Of a DNA stretch of 9,087 nucleotides, positions 1 through 6,474 are shown piece by piece (the stretch's first letter is position 1; every line of letters starts with the position of its first letter). The notes under the pieces are model-generated. The model made no database searches, was not told the DNA's origin, and saw nothing but the letters and a program-made list of their open reading frames with translations. Origin of the DNA: a bacterium (GTDB taxonomy: Bacteria > Latescibacterota > UBA2968); the NCBI GenBank assembly GCA_027296045.1, contig JAPUJS010000116.1, positions 1-9,087 on the forward strand, written 5' to 3'. The position numbers and the translations under genes are program-made.

Positions 1-825
1 GTATCGGGTCGGCAGCAACTCGCACCCCACGGTCCGATCGACCCCATACGTCTTCACCTGGATCTGGTATTCGGCATTCCATTTCGCATCGTTTCCGACC
101 AGCACCACAATCGGAAGGTCATAGCGCACGGCCGTATCAAATTCCATCGCATGAAACCCAAATGTTCCGTCGCCCATACACGAAAAAACGTTTCGGTCGG
201 GGTGGACGACTTTTGCCCCCAATCCCATCGGAAGCGCACTCCCAATCGACCCTGAAGGACCGTTGATCAACCTGTAGTTCGCTTCCAGACCCGCCTGGAT
301 CCACTGCCCGACCTCGCCACCATCACTCACCAGAACACCACCGTCATCCAGAAAGGGTTGCAGGGCGTGACAAATACGTAACGGATGAATCGGCTGCTGA
401 TTTGAAATCGCTTCTCCCACCGCTTCCGGTTCTTCTACCATCCACGCTGCTTTGGTCACCGGCCTGGCAATCGCCACCTGATCCATCTCTTGAAACGCCC
501 CCATCCCGATCTGCGATTTTGGGCAGCTTCCGCTTAACAGCACCAGGGGAGACTCTGCCATCAGCGCCACATAAAGTGCCGAAATACCGTTGCAGTGCCC
601 CGGACCGGCCGTCAAAAGCGCCACCCCTGGCTGCCCTGTCAGCCGCCCCCAGGCGTCTGCCATATGCACTGCTGCAGCCTCATGTCGCGTATGAAAAATT
701 TCGATCTCGCGATCAATCGTCGCATCGTAAATCGACATAATTTGATTGCCGGAAAGCGAAAAAAGATATCTCACCCCTTTTCCAACCAACGTATCAACCA
801 CCTGTTCAGCACCCCGCTTGGACAT
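1..825 (-). CDS. Thiamine-diphosphate-dependent enzyme, acetolactate synthase-like, apparently lacking the middle domain (partial, runs off left edge)
   Basis: The frame is open for 275 codons from ATG at 825 to the window edge. Residues 4-140 form a ThDP PYR domain: SLSGNQIMSIYDA (23-35), the catalytic-type glutamate E49 in RHEAA, then ADAWGRLTG and TAGPGHCNG. Residues about 145-275 are the start of the PP domain: QPIHPLRICHAL, SDGGEVGQW, and the ThDP/Mg motif GDG at 218-220 with ND at 245-246, the usual spacing. Acetolactate synthase and oxalyl-CoA decarboxylase relatives carry a middle domain of roughly 150-200 residues between these halves. Here the PYR domain ends at VGEAI (136-140) and passes almost directly into the PP domain, in frame. 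Substrate and reaction cannot be told. An AAGGAG site lies about 9 bases before the ATG. The gene is divergent from the kinase. Its 5' end is repeated at 6211-6358. It could be an active two-domain enzyme or an internally deleted pseudogene. Confidence 0.85.
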   Translation of the reverse strand, partial: MSKRGAEQVVDTLVGKGVRYLFSLSGNQIMSIYDATIDREIEIFHTRHEAAAVHMADAWGRLTGQPGVALLTAGPGHCNGISALYVALMAESPLVLLSGSCPKSQIGMGAFQEMDQVAIARPVTKAAWMVEEPEAVGEAISNQQPIHPLRICHALQPFLDDGGVLVSDGGEVGQWIQAGLEANYRLINGPSGSIGSALPMGLGAKVVHPDRNVFSCMGDGTFGFHAMEFDTAVRYDLPIVVLVGNDAKWNAEYQIQVKTYGVDRTVGCELLPTRY

Positions 826-884
826 AGCCCCTCACTCCTTTCAAGATTTCCAGAACAAACGAACCATTGGACGGCTAAATACAG
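737..884 (-). repeat. 148-bp direct repeat, copy 1 (5' end and upstream region of the ThDP gene)
   Basis: This matches 6211-6358 over 148 positions in the same orientation with no gaps and six differences. It covers the first 29 codons of the ThDP enzyme gene (737-825) and 59 bases upstream. Only one difference falls in the coding part, and it is silent (CAA versus CAG). The five others are upstream. Copy 1 keeps an AAGGAG ribosome-binding site where copy 2 has AAGAAG. Sequence beyond both ends is unrelated. Confidence 0.95.
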
Positions 885-978
885 CTCGTCTCACCGGTGG
901 CCTCTCGCCTTGCATTTTCCTTCTGAGCGCATTATCTTGCTCCCAAAGCATAAATCGAAGGCCCGAAAGGAGGTTTTA
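826..978. promoter_or_regulatory. Divergent intergenic region between the ThDP gene and the sensor kinase gene
   Basis: This 153-base gap must hold the promoter of the ThDP gene (minus) and that of the kinase (plus). The left 59 bases belong to repeat copy 1. On the plus strand a weak pair, TTGCAT at 910-915 and TTATCT at 932-937 with 16 bases between, could be a sigma-70 promoter, but TTGCAT matches the -35 consensus at only three positions. I see no convincing -10/-35 pair for the ThDP gene and no operator-like palindrome. Confidence 0.35.
966..973 (+). promoter_or_regulatory. Ribosome-binding site AAAGGAGG that points to a TTG start
   Basis: A near-perfect Shine-Dalgarno sequence lies 5 bases before an in-frame TTG at 979 and 14 bases before the ATG at 988. 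The spacing favours TTG, which adds three residues (MGA) before MIKRW. The reading frame stays open upstream to 595, but that part runs antisense through the ThDP gene and shows no protein-like features. Confidence 0.6.
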
Positions 979-3387
979 TTGGGCGCGATGATCAAAAGAT
1001 GGTTACTCTATAAAGGGATGATGCTCTGCTTCGTTTTCGTCCAGCATTCGGAACTTGAGGCCAGAGTTCTCCCCATTCCAGCCGGAACAGACGGGATTAG
1101 CCGTGCAGTCCTCTCGGCCTCCAGTGGAGATACGCTGATGCTGACGACCAGCGGCGGAACGTATCACGAAACCAAATCCGTTGTCCTCCCGGCTATGCTA
1201 CTCAGCTTGATGGCTGATCCTACGCTGGTTGACCCTCCGGTCTGGACCACCGACGGCCTGCGTCACCTGCGGTTATATCACGACCTGTTCGTGAAGGGTA
1301 TCCGTTTCGATGGGGGGAGAAAGGCAAAGAATGCCATCCGAAGCTATGCCTCGGAGCTGAATCAGATTGTGGTTGAAGACTGTCAGTTTACGTACTTTAC
1401 AGAGGACGTAATCACGGAGCACAATACCCCTGTGGGCACGTGCATCGTCCGTAACACCCTCTTCCGCGACATTGGCAAAATAGCCATCGAATTCCGGACG
1501 GCGGATATGTGTCGGAATCTGATTGTAGAGAATTGCACCTTCTACCGTCTGGGCGACCAGGCCGTACACGTCAGGCAAGAGGCCGTTCCTTTAAGGGTGA
1601 GGATTTCAAATATCACCGTGCACAATAGCAACAGGGGGATCTCGCTTTACAACATAAGTGATGCCGTGGTCACCAACAGCATCCTCACCGGATGTCGGGT
1701 CTATGCGATTCGATCCTCTGCTTCTACAGCACTCACTTACATCTGCACCATCCAGAACAGAAGGGATTATACACGTTTTCCAGGCGATGAGAGCTGCTTT
1801 ACTGCTGATCCCCTGTATTTCGATGCGGAAGCGGGGGACTTCTCTCTGCTTCCCGGCTCACCCTGTCTCACAGCAGGAAAAGATGGTGGACCTCTGGGAG
1901 ACCTGAGGTGGGTCGGTGCTGCGACGATACGCGCAGGGAGGCAACATGCTCTGCGTACGTGGGGAAGTGCGGTAGGGATTTTTTTGCTTGCCGGTGGTCT
2001 CCTCTGCACGTCGTTCATTTACCTCCAAAGGCGCGCACGTAAGCAGGCAGAACAGGCGGCGCTGGAAAATGCCTACGATGCCCTTGAAGAGCAGGTAGAG
2101 GAGCGCACGGCAGAGCTGAGACACCAGGTCGGGCGACAGGAGGCACTCCTGCACATCAGCAAGGCTGTGCAGGCGATGATGCAGCCTTCTGACCTCGAAG
2201 AAGTGGTGCAGACCTGCCTGGATGAGGTGATCAAGCTCGGGCTGGATGCCCAGAACCTGGCCATCCACAGGGTGATCGATCCGGAGGAGAAGACATTCGA
2301 AACGTATCGCGTTGGCCTGGAAGGACCCTTTGTGATTGCCGAGGGACGGCAGACACAAAGCCTGTTCGAGACCTGGCAGACCCGCGAGGTCTACTACAAA
2401 GAGGATATGGACAGAGACATTGTGGACAATCTGGTAGCAGAAGAGGAACTGGTGCAGTTCCGTCGGAGAAAGTTTGACAGACTCCCGATTCGCTCTCTCT
2501 TCAATGTGCCTTTTTCCCAAGGCGTGATTTCGGTCCACAGCCTACGTCCGTCCGCTTTTTCGGATTCGGATGTGGACGTGCTCAAGCAGATTGCCGAGAT
2601 CTTTTCCGTTGGGTTCACACGCCTTGACGACCTGGAGCAATTAGAGACGCAGAATCGGGCATTGGTCCGCTTAGAGCGTCTTCGTGCCCAGGGAGAGATG
2701 TCTGCGGGTGTTAGCCATAATCTCAACAATATGCTCATGGGTATTTTAGGACCTATTGAGCTCCTAAAAACGAAAACCGACGATCCGGTTATCCTGGAAG
2801 AGGCGGATAGGATTCTCACCTCAGCGATACGTGCCAGAGACCTGGTGCATCGTCTTCACCTGTCTACACAAGGGGCCGAGGAGAATACCCTTCGACCGGT
2901 ACAAATCAAGTCCATCGTGCAGGAGGCCATACAGGAGGCCCGTCCCCGCTGGAAGGATGAATCGGAGGCAAAAGGGATTGTTATTGAGGTGGTGACCCAT
3001 CTGGAGAATATGCCTCCGATCAAGGGGAATGAGTCAGAGTTTTACGACACAATAGTCAATCTGCTGTTCAATGCCGTAGATGCGATGCCTGAAGGCGGGA
3101 CGATAACCATTCAGACACAGATAGTTGAAGGAGACATGCTGTTGACCTGTTCGGATACCGGCACAGGGATGGATGAAGAAACCAGAGCACGGGTGTTTGA
3201 ACCTTTCTTCACGACCAAAGCAGAAGTCGGAACAGGTCTGGGACTGTCTACGATCTACAACACAGTCACACAATGGGGAGGCAATATAGAGGTGGAATCT
3301 GAGCTGGGTGTAGGTACGACCTTTACCCTTCGGTTCCCTGTATGGACAGAGCCAGAGATACAGGAAGAAGAAACGGTATGCAGATGA
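979..3387 (+). CDS. Sensor histidine kinase with exported parallel beta-helix domain, membrane segment, GAF domain and HisKA/HATPase core
   Basis: The product has 802 residues. A basic-hydrophobic N-terminus (MIKRWLLYKGMMLCFVFV) suggests export. Residues about 100-270 show repeated beta-helix rungs such as NLIVENCTFYRLGD and VVTNSILTG. A tail at 275-313 (ADPLYFDAEAGDFSLLPGSP, then DGGPLGDLRW) is typical of the C-terminal cap of right-handed beta-helix proteins. A single membrane helix lies at about 330-352, followed by RRARK and a coiled coil to about 385. A GAF-like region spans about 387-530 and a second short coiled coil ends at the H-box. Kinase motifs are present: H580 in SHNLNNML, N698 in NLLFNAVDAMPEGG, DTGTG at 726, FEPFFTTK at 740 and GTGLGL at 751. 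The core resembles NtrB-like kinases. No response regulator lies in the window, so it is an orphan here. The residue after H580 is asparagine rather than the usual Glu/Asp. The ligand is unknown; a polysaccharide is a guess from the beta-helix fold. Confidence 0.9.
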   Translation: MGAMIKRWLLYKGMMLCFVFVQHSELEARVLPIPAGTDGISRAVLSASSGDTLMLTTSGGTYHETKSVVLPAMLLSLMADPTLVDPPVWTTDGLRHLRLYHDLFVKGIRFDGGRKAKNAIRSYASELNQIVVEDCQFTYFTEDVITEHNTPVGTCIVRNTLFRDIGKIAIEFRTADMCRNLIVENCTFYRLGDQAVHVRQEAVPLRVRISNITVHNSNRGISLYNISDAVVTNSILTGCRVYAIRSSASTALTYICTIQNRRDYTRFPGDESCFTADPLYFDAEAGDFSLLPGSPCLTAGKDGGPLGDLRWVGAATIRAGRQHALRTWGSAVGIFLLAGGLLCTSFIYLQRRARKQAEQAALENAYDALEEQVEERTAELRHQVGRQEALLHISKAVQAMMQPSDLEEVVQTCLDEVIKLGLDAQNLAIHRVIDPEEKTFETYRVGLEGPFVIAEGRQTQSLFETWQTREVYYKEDMDRDIVDNLVAEEELVQFRRRKFDRLPIRSLFNVPFSQGVISVHSLRPSAFSDSDVDVLKQIAEIFSVGFTRLDDLEQLETQNRALVRLERLRAQGEMSAGVSHNLNNMLMGILGPIELLKTKTDDPVILEEADRILTSAIRARDLVHRLHLSTQGAEENTLRPVQIKSIVQEAIQEARPRWKDESEAKGIVIEVVTHLENMPPIKGNESEFYDTIVNLLFNAVDAMPEGGTITIQTQIVEGDMLLTCSDTGTGMDEETRARVFEPFFTTKAEVGTGLGLSTIYNTVTQWGGNIEVESELGVGTTFTLRFPVWTEPEIQEEETVCR

Positions 3388-3390
3388 GCC

Positions 3391-3425
3391 TGCTGCCGGG
3401 AAGCCCGGCAGCACACCGGAGCTTT
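3391..3425 (+). terminator. Hairpin directly after the kinase gene, possible terminator
   Basis: A perfect 10-bp inverted repeat, TGCTGCCGGG (3391-3400) with CCCGGCAGCA (3404-3413) around a 3-base loop, begins four bases after the kinase stop codon. A short TTTT run follows about ten bases later on the plus strand. The distance makes it a weak intrinsic terminator; it may only protect the 3' end. On the minus strand, where it would serve fapA, no T-tract follows. Confidence 0.5.
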
Positions 3426-3596
3426 TCTGCTAACCAAGCGCTTTCTGATGAAACGGTTTACTTGGTCAGAAGCATTTTACGCATCGACACGTTCGAGCCC
3501 GCTTCCAGGCGGCCGATATTTTGGACCGGACGGAGAGCAGAGATAAATGTATGGAAGAGGAGACCCGTTTGATTGACTTTCTCTGGACCAAATGGC
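3414..3596. other. Convergent intergenic gap between the kinase and fapA
   Basis: No recognisable gene is visible. One plus frame (from about 3457 on into fapA antisense) and one minus frame (3595 down to 3460) stay open. Neither has a start with a ribosome-binding site. I see no T-rich terminator for fapA. Confidence 0.4.
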
Positions 3597-5759
3597 TTAT
3601 GTCCGAAGCAGCTTGCGGGGCGTTTGGCCTAAGACCTGTACGGCATCCAATTGCTCCAATACCTTTTGATGTTCCTGCCACGGAATTATAGGCTCGGGGT
3701 TAGGTACAAACCGGACAGTGCAACCTTCTTCGCTCTGGGCAACCGAAATGGTCACATTTTTCAAGGGATCAATGATCATCCAGGTCTGTTTTAAATAAAA
3801 GGTCTGGGGGGTCCGTGAATACGCGTACAACATCGCCTCTGAAGGCAATTTCTGCCCCTCTTCTTGCGCAGTCTCTTCCGTTAGGGTGTCTGGAAACAGC
3901 AGTTCGATTTGGAATCGTTTGTTGGGAATTGTGGGGCCAGAGGGCCTCTTTTCCATACCCTCGAACATGTGGTCCAGGGCTTCCTGCCGCTCCTCCATCT
4001 GATCCTGGCGTGGCTCCAAATAATCCCTTATCGCATTCGAAAGCTCTCGTTTGATGTCCTGGAGGAGACAGCTCTTGTTATCCGGGAATTTGCGAAGAAC
4101 CTCCCGCTCCAGATCTTCCTCCTCCAGCGGACGAACCCACTCGAGGGTGACACCCGGATAGACTGTCCCGCCCACGGCAATGCACGTCGTGGTCTGGGCT
4201 TCGTCGGTTCCCTCATCCATCTCCTGGGCCAACTGCGCCAGATCGGTCATTTCTCGTTTGCAGTCCAATACGTCCCTTTCCATCTGCGCTTTCTTCTTGG
4301 ATGCCTCAAAGAACTGGACCAGGAGACGCCGTTCGGTCTGATTTTTCGGTACTCGCTTTTCTCCCTGGAGGAAAGCTGCCCAGAACTCGCTCTTTCGACC
4401 CCACCGTTCCATCTCCTCTTGATGGGTGTCCAAAGCCTGGTTGAGAGTTTCGAGTTTGGACTTACGGTTCTGTATATCCGACTGAAATCGGTCTTTTTTC
4501 TTCTCTGTGCGGTCTTCTCCACCAATCCGGATACGCGTGGGGCTGCCCTTGACATTGCCCAGATTCCCCAGCACCTGGCAACGGCACCCAAAGGAGGCGA
4601 CGCCACCGACAAGGTTTCCGTCCACCAGAATGTCTTTTTCGGCATCGAGAGCTGACGAGGTGATCTCGGCCTGCACCAGAATTGTTCCAGCGGATATGTT
4701 CCGCCCCAGGACTTCCCTGGCTGCAAAGAGCTCCTCCACCTCCACATGGGATTTTTCAAGCTGGCGTTCGAGTTTTTTCTGATCGGCTTCCTCCAGCCCT
4801 TCTATCTCCCCACTGAGATATTCTGTTGGGAGCTGCCCCCCGGCGACCTGGCCGTTCACCACGAGGTTGCCTGCGCGGATGCGGGTCTGCTCGTCAAGAG
4901 CGCCTGCTTCTCGCTGGCTTCCCACAAGTACGTCTTCGGTGGTGAAGACACCAGAGCCCCTTCTTACCCCTTTGAGAATCCAGAATTTGGTCGAGGCCAC
5001 ACCTGTCTTGGGCAGATCCCCGGTTGCCGCGTTGACTTCTTCCGACTTGACTTCCTGGACGACCCGGATCCGACCTTGTTCGTCTTCTCGATAGGCGCCG
5101 GTTATGGCTGCTAAAAGCTTTTCTTCCTCCACGGTGGTATTGGGTCCACAAGCCGTCTGTATCGACACCTCCCGAGGCTCGCGAGCCGGTTTTACATTCT
5201 CACCCCGCACATCGCTGCCATCTTTTCCGGGTGTGGGTGGATGCCGAACCACCAGGACGTCGCCCTCCTTAACCTGGTGTACTTTCCTGAATGCAATTGC
5301 CTGATCGGCCCTTCCCAATTCACGGATAGGCTTGCCGTTGGAGTTGAGGAGATATTCCAGCCACCCGTCCTCACCCGGCTCAGAAGGCTGTCCCTCAGCG
5401 ATTATTCGCGTAGCCATGTCTCCGGTGCCTTCTACGATTTTTTCGACAAAATCGTCCAGGGTGCCGAGAATCTCTTCCTCTTTGATGCCGGTGGTGATTC
5501 CCGCCAGAGAGATGTCCTCGGCAGCCTTATTTCGGATCATGTCCCGAATCAGTGGCGCCTCGACTTCATCTTGAAGAAGGTCTGCCATCAGATTTGAATC
5601 TGTTGTCTTGATTGCCAAGGCCGCCGCCTGGCCGGACTGGTAAACGGCCGCTTTGACGTAACAGGGCAGCTTATGGCCATCCAAGACCATTGGTTGGAAC
5701 GGAGGAGAGGGGGGCTGCTTGACCGTCTTTTCTGCGTCCTTCGGAGTCGAAGTGTTCAT
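3597..5759 (-). CDS. fapA: FapA / DUF342 family protein (flagellar assembly protein A-like), 720 residues
   Basis: FapA proteins are polar, largely beta-helical cytoplasmic proteins linked to flagellar placement and regulation in Vibrio and others. The N-terminal part has the family signature GITTGIKEEEILGTLDDF (87-104), then IAEGQPSEPGEDG and GDVLVVRHPPTPGKDGSD (166-183), the conserved P-x-P-G-x-DG loop. A beta-helix follows: VNAATGDL (242-249), GVRRGSGVFTTEDVLVG (264-280) and IRAGNLVVNGQVAGG (294-308). A charged helical insert (about 315-345) comes next, then ISAGTILVQAEI and DAEKDILVDGNLVGGVASFG (372-391). Residues about 415-520 are a long coiled coil, followed by the closing beta motif GGTVYPGVTLEWV (530-542). 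A C-terminal extension of about 180 residues is unrecognised. The protein is longer than typical family members. The start ATG at 5759 has AGGTGG about ten bases upstream. No other flagellar gene is in the window. A sigma-54-like promoter lies 270 bases upstream. The family call is solid; a flagellar role is inferred. Confidence 0.82.
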   Translation of the reverse strand: MNTSTPKDAEKTVKQPPSPPFQPMVLDGHKLPCYVKAAVYQSGQAAALAIKTTDSNLMADLLQDEVEAPLIRDMIRNKAAEDISLAGITTGIKEEEILGTLDDFVEKIVEGTGDMATRIIAEGQPSEPGEDGWLEYLLNSNGKPIRELGRADQAIAFRKVHQVKEGDVLVVRHPPTPGKDGSDVRGENVKPAREPREVSIQTACGPNTTVEEEKLLAAITGAYREDEQGRIRVVQEVKSEEVNAATGDLPKTGVASTKFWILKGVRRGSGVFTTEDVLVGSQREAGALDEQTRIRAGNLVVNGQVAGGQLPTEYLSGEIEGLEEADQKKLERQLEKSHVEVEELFAAREVLGRNISAGTILVQAEITSSALDAEKDILVDGNLVGGVASFGCRCQVLGNLGNVKGSPTRIRIGGEDRTEKKKDRFQSDIQNRKSKLETLNQALDTHQEEMERWGRKSEFWAAFLQGEKRVPKNQTERRLLVQFFEASKKKAQMERDVLDCKREMTDLAQLAQEMDEGTDEAQTTTCIAVGGTVYPGVTLEWVRPLEEEDLEREVLRKFPDNKSCLLQDIKRELSNAIRDYLEPRQDQMEERQEALDHMFEGMEKRPSGPTIPNKRFQIELLFPDTLTEETAQEEGQKLPSEAMLYAYSRTPQTFYLKQTWMIIDPLKNVTISVAQSEEGCTVRFVPNPEPIIPWQEHQKVLEQLDAVQVLGQTPRKLLRT

Positions 5760-6018
5760 GACATAACCACCTGGCGTAAGCCTACGCGTGATTTATTTTT
5801 TGAGTTATTCTTCCTGCTCTATAATGGCCTTCATACTTGCTTGACTGTGGCCAAAAGGCCATCCTCAGGTCGGGTTATAGCTGGGTTCGTGGAAACCGTG
5901 ACGAGGTGGCCCTTGAGGCTCCAACTTGAATTTTAGGGCTGAAATCCGCCCCACTGGTGGAATTCAGCCGTCCTGAAGGTGTGAAAATTCCTGCTGCATT
6001 TACACTTAACAGATGTCC
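5760..6018 (-). promoter_or_regulatory. Long fapA leader with hairpins
   Basis: If transcription starts about 12 bases from the -12 element, the fapA leader is about 260 nt. It holds one strong imperfect hairpin at 5937-5969 (GGCTGAA/TTCAGCC at the base, with TCC/GGA above). It also holds TGGCC-AAAA-GGCCA at 5848-5861. A third GGCC copy at 5825-5828 could compete for pairing, so alternative structures are possible. No known riboswitch consensus is recognisable. Short open frames exist (for example 26 codons from 5863) but lack a properly spaced ribosome-binding site. Confidence 0.4.
5937..5969. other. Imperfect inverted repeat / hairpin
   Basis: The arms GGCTGAAATCC and GGAATTCAGCC plus inner CC/GG pair around a short loop with one A/A mismatch. 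No T-run follows on either strand, so it is not an intrinsic terminator. It may be a structural element of the fapA leader. Confidence 0.6.
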
Positions 6019-6028
6019 ACCCTATAAA
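5999..6028 (+). promoter_or_regulatory. Candidate sigma-70 promoter for a plus-strand small RNA
   Basis: TTTACA at 5999-6004 and TATAAA at 6023-6028 are separated by 18 bases and each matches the consensus at five of six positions. The predicted start near 6035 lies inside the opposing sigma-54 element. No protein gene lies downstream on this strand, but a strong terminator follows at 6147-6180. Confidence 0.5.
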
Positions 6029-6030
6029 CC

Positions 6031-6046
6031 GCAAATGACGTGCCAA
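6031..6046 (-). promoter_or_regulatory. Sigma-54 (-24/-12) promoter facing fapA
   Basis: Read on the minus strand this is TTGGCACGTCATTTGC, matching the RpoN consensus YTGGCACG-N4-TTGC at every defined position, with the required 10 bases between the GG and GC dinucleotides. The expected start is near 6019, giving a leader of about 260 nt to the fapA start at 5759. Sigma-54 promoters need an NtrC-type activator. No clear upstream activator palindrome was found in 6047-6210. Flagellar genes are common sigma-54 targets, which fits the neighbour. Confidence 0.7.
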
Positions 6047-6180
6047 AAAGAGACCCCAATGCGCGAATAGAGCCAAGAAGCGGGTGACTCAAAAGACCGG
6101 TAGATCTTCTACGAACTGGCAACCGCAAAGGAGTAGACAGAAAAACGGGGCTGGCCTTCGGGCTGGCCCCTTTTCTTTCT
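6035..6180 (+). ncRNA. Candidate structured small RNA (about 145 nt) with own promoter and terminator
   Basis: The call rests on three signs: a good promoter at 5999-6028, a strong UUCG-loop terminator at 6147-6180, and internal pairing between them. GCGGGTG (6080-6086) can pair with CAACCGC (6120-6126) with one mismatch, enclosing a GTAGA/TCTAC hairpin (6100-6112). The transcript would be antisense to the sigma-54 region upstream of fapA. No known RNA family is recognised. The open frames across it are short and lack convincing starts. Confidence 0.4.
6147..6180 (+). terminator. Strong intrinsic terminator with UUCG tetraloop
   Basis: A 10-bp stem, GGGGCTGGCC (6147-6156) with GGCTGGCCCC (6161-6170), includes two G-U pairs and a C(UUCG)G loop. 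TTTTCTTTCT follows. Read on the minus strand the two wobbles become C-A mismatches, so the signal is oriented plus. Confidence 0.8.
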
Positions 6181-6210
6181 GCCCTGCTGACTCGCCCGCC
6201 AATAGACCCT

Positions 6211-6299
6211 ATAATCTGATTGCCGGAAAGCGAAAAAAGATATCTCACCCCTTTTCCAACCAACGTATCAACCACCTGTTCAGCACCCCGCTTGGACAT
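6211..6299 (-). pseudogene. Truncated 5' fragment of the ThDP enzyme gene
   Basis: The start codon at 6299 is followed by 29 codons encoding MSKRGAEQVVDTLVGKGVRY and then LFSLSGNQI, identical in protein to the intact copy at 825. Similarity stops at 6211. Beyond it the frame runs through unrelated sequence, across the small-RNA terminator, to a stop at 6006-6008. The 97-residue product would have no catalytic part. The AAGGAG ribosome-binding site has become AAGAAG. Confidence 0.8.
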
Positions 6300-6358
6300 A
6301 GCCCCTCACTTCTTTCAAGATTTCCAGAGTAAACAAACTATTGGACGGCTAAATACAG
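6211..6358 (-). repeat. 148-bp direct repeat, copy 2
   Basis: Same length and orientation as 737-884, with six differences, all transitions. Its right flank is the terminator region after the CBM9 gene. Its left flank is the end of the segment that holds the kinase, fapA and the candidate small RNA. Confidence 0.95.
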
Positions 6359-6389
6359 AAATTCCGCCAGATCGAACGCCTGGCGGAAT
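6350..6389 (-). terminator. Probable terminator of the CBM9 / sugar operon
   Basis: A perfect 10-bp inverted repeat, ATTCCGCCAG (6361-6370) and CTGGCGGAAT (6380-6389) with a 9-base loop, is followed on the minus strand by TTTCTGTATTT. It lies about 85 bases after the CBM9 stop. The T-rich part overlaps the right end of repeat copy 2. Confidence 0.6.
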
Positions 6390-6474
6390 ATACAAAAAGA
6401 TAACGATTTTATCCCCGTAAGGCTCGTCCCGTCAAGCCTCTGGTATCGGCAGCCCGCCTACCAATATCCTCCCT

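Noticed and set aside
595..978. Extension of the kinase frame upstream to an ATG at 595
   Set aside because: It runs antisense through the ThDP gene, whose codons are clearly real there, and the strong ribosome-binding site at 966-973 marks the start.
1858..2538. 226-codon minus-strand frame opposite the kinase
   Set aside because: It overlaps the membrane and GAF region of the kinase and shows no domain or start signal.
3457..3690. Open plus frame (with AADILDRTESRDK) and open minus frame (with NIGRLEAGSNVSMRK) after the kinase and fapA
   Set aside because: They look somewhat protein-like but have no start with a ribosome-binding site and overlap each other; possibly chance or a gene remnant, not supportable.
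3909..4655. 248-codon open frame on the plus strand inside fapA
   Set aside because: It is the antisense shadow of a well-supported FapA coding region; it has no ribosome-binding site and no recognisable domain.
5783..5863. 26-codon frame in the fapA leader
   Set aside because: Its only Shine-Dalgarno-like bases directly touch the ATG, and it overlaps the hairpin segment.
6035..6180. Known riboswitch (c-di-GMP, cobalamin, TPP and similar)
   Set aside because: No conserved core motif of these families could be recognised by eye.
885..6210. Transposon or integrase-driven island
   Set aside because: No transposase, integrase, tRNA or terminal inverted repeats were seen at or inside the boundaries; only the direct repeats support mobility.
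6006..6299. 97-residue protein from the second ThDP gene start
   Set aside because: Only the first 29 codons are homologous; the rest crosses a terminator and unrelated DNA, so it is treated as a truncated pseudogene.
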